DNA of 16,717 nucleotides, taken from positions 1 through 16,717 of the forward strand of contig DJYW01000096.1 of assembly GCA_002450255.1 (NCBI GenBank). Direction: 5' to 3'. How positions within the stretch are numbered: the stretch's first letter is position 1; every line of letters begins with the position of its first letter. The translations under genes were made by a program, and so were the position numbers. A model generated the notes under the pieces. That model had not been told where the DNA came from. It saw only the letters and a list, made by a program, of their open reading frames with translations, and ran no database searches. Positions 15,927-16,717 of this stretch are shown here, one piece after another. This stretch comes from Gammaproteobacteria bacterium UBA6968. GTDB taxonomy: Bacteria > Pseudomonadota > Gammaproteobacteria > Pseudomonadales > Azotimanducaceae.

Positions 15927-16108
15927 AGTCGCTCTATCGTTCTACGGCTGCGCGGTTAAAGTCGCCCGCAGCAGTAAACGACATGGTCAGGCGAATGTTT
16001 TCCCAATTTGAAACCGACATCAGACAAGTCTCAGGCTTACTGAGGAGGCCTTCGTTCGAAACGCTTTAAGCGCTAGAATCGAGGCGTCGAATAAAGGGGA
16101 AAAACACT
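15927..16108. other. Intergenic region between the RND permease and the RraA-like gene
   Basis: This short region has a GC stem GCTGCG/CGCAGC (15947-15952 and 15967-15972, 14-base loop) and a second stem CTCAG/CTGAG (16030-16034 and 16040-16044). Neither is followed by a T-run, so no convincing intrinsic terminator is present. TTAAAGTCGC occurs twice (15923-15932 and 15956-15965); the first copy overlaps the permease stop. The promoter of the next gene probably lies in the right half. Confidence 0.5.
16062..16079 (+). promoter_or_regulatory. Candidate promoter with overlapping palindrome for the RraA-like gene
   Basis: CGCTT-T-AAGCG (16062-16072) is a perfect 11-base palindrome directly before TAGAAT (16074-16079), a 5-of-6 match to the -10 consensus. 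The -35 position (16051-16056, TTCGTT) matches poorly, so an activator may be needed or the call may be wrong. A palindrome in the spacer is a usual place for a repressor site. Confidence 0.3.
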
Positions 16109-16717
16109 ATGAACGACACTACAAAAGCGCTGGGCAAAACCGTTTCATTGGAACTCATCGAACAACTTAAATCGGTTGATACGCCGACAGTTTGTAACGT
16201 ATTGGAAGAACTCGCACCTAAACGGCGCGGCTATGGCTACACCACCAAGCCGCTCATCTGCACTCATCCATCGCTCCCCCCTATAGTTGGTTACGCGAGA
16301 ACGGCAACCATTCGCGCTGCCCAACCGTCCGAACTGAGCGGTAAAGATAGCCGCGCTTTATCAGACGCCTACTACGAGTACATTGATAGTGGTCCTAAGC
16401 CGTCGGTCTCGGTGATACAAGATCTCGATGGTGATCAAGGTTACGGTTGCTTTTGGGGCGAGGTGAACTCGAATATTCATAAGGGGCTGGGGTGCCTGGG
16501 TTTGGTGACAGACGGCGGCGTCCGTGATCTCCCGGACAACGCTGCAGATTTTCAAATGCTGGCTGCCAGTGTCTTGCCTTCGCATGCCTTCGTTCACGTT
16601 GTGGACTTCTCCCGCCCGGTGGAGGTCGCGGGCATGCGAGTGCGAAGCGGTGAACTGATTCATGCCGACGTGCATGGTGCAGTGGTAATTCCTAGCGATG
16701 TTGCCGATCAGGTCGTC
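16109..16717 (+). CDS. RraA family protein (HMG/CHA aldolase-like), 3' end outside the window
   Basis: The frame stays open for 203 codons to the window edge, so the protein is partial at its C-terminus. It belongs to the RraA family, whose members include the divalent-metal-dependent 4-hydroxy-4-methyl-2-oxoglutarate aldolase, oxaloacetate decarboxylases and the RNase E regulator RraA; some are mislabelled demethylmenaquinone methyltransferases. Visible features: VDTPTVCNVLEEL (23-35), WGEVNSNIHKGLG (116-128), the signature GLVTDGGVRD (131-140) with R139 and D140 matching the substrate and metal-binding Arg-Asp of the aldolases, and IHADVHGAVVIP (184-195). The ATG has GGGG 9 bases upstream. 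The intact Arg-Asp pair favours an aldolase or decarboxylase over an RNase inhibitor. It is separated from the RND permease by 182 bases and may have its own promoter. Confidence 0.88.
   Translation, partial: MNDTTKALGKTVSLELIEQLKSVDTPTVCNVLEELAPKRRGYGYTTKPLICTHPSLPPIVGYARTATIRAAQPSELSGKDSRALSDAYYEYIDSGPKPSVSVIQDLDGDQGYGCFWGEVNSNIHKGLGCLGLVTDGGVRDLPDNAADFQMLAASVLPSHAFVHVVDFSRPVEVAGMRVRSGELIHADVHGAVVIPSDVADQVV

Noticed and set aside
15923..15965. Direct repeat TTAAAGTCGC, two copies 33 bases apart
   Set aside because: Only two short copies, one overlapping the permease stop codon; no sign of an attachment site or mobile element around it.
15927..16050. Possible intrinsic terminator after the RND permease
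   Set aside because: Two short stems exist, but neither is followed by a T-run, so termination cannot be claimed.
6259..16717. A defence island or secondary-metabolite cluster
   Set aside because: No nuclease, toxin, helicase, carrier protein, condensation or ketosynthase domain is present; the ligase stands alone and the other genes are ordinary metabolic or transport families.

Overview
The window looks like chromosomal DNA from a gammaproteobacterium. The block glyA-nrdR-ribD-nusB-thiL-pgpA and the xseB-ispA pair are classic gammaproteobacterial arrangements, gene packing is tight, and base composition looks moderate. No rRNA, tRNA, CRISPR array, insertion sequence or phage gene was recognised. 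The species cannot be told from the sequence alone. A free-living, possibly marine, lineage is only a guess.

Left part (1-5029, + strand): after a 323-base leader with small hairpins comes a compact housekeeping operon. It holds serine hydroxymethyltransferase (glyA), the NrdR repressor, the bifunctional riboflavin enzyme RibD, the antitermination factor NusB, thiamine-phosphate kinase (thiL) and phosphatidylglycerophosphatase A (pgpA). Spacings are 12, 5, 7, 1 and -26 bases, so translation is probably coupled. The ribE, ribBA and ribH genes that usually sit between ribD and nusB are absent.

Middle part (5039-11038, - strand): reading leftwards, a phytanoyl-CoA dioxygenase-like oxygenase, an AMP-forming acyl-CoA ligase, a carboxylesterase lipoprotein, xseB and ispA. 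The last two are housekeeping genes (exonuclease VII small subunit, farnesyl diphosphate synthase). The first three look like an accessory lipid or ester metabolism module. ispA converges on pgpA with only 9 bases between stop codons, and an inverted repeat covers both stops. The usual dxs neighbour of ispA is missing.

Right part (11039-16717, + strand): a 561-base divergent intergenic region with several repeats and promoter-like signals, then an RND efflux pair (periplasmic adaptor and inner-membrane permease, overlapping by 8 bases) with no outer-membrane channel or regulator nearby. After a 182-base gap comes a RraA/HMG-aldolase-like gene cut off by the window end.

I found no clear evidence of an undescribed defence or mobile system. 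The items most worth a second look are the contracted rib locus, the esterase/ligase/oxygenase trio with its coiled-coil-bearing oxygenase, the Asp-to-Asn change in a ThiL metal-binding motif, and the structured non-coding region between the oxygenase and the efflux operon.
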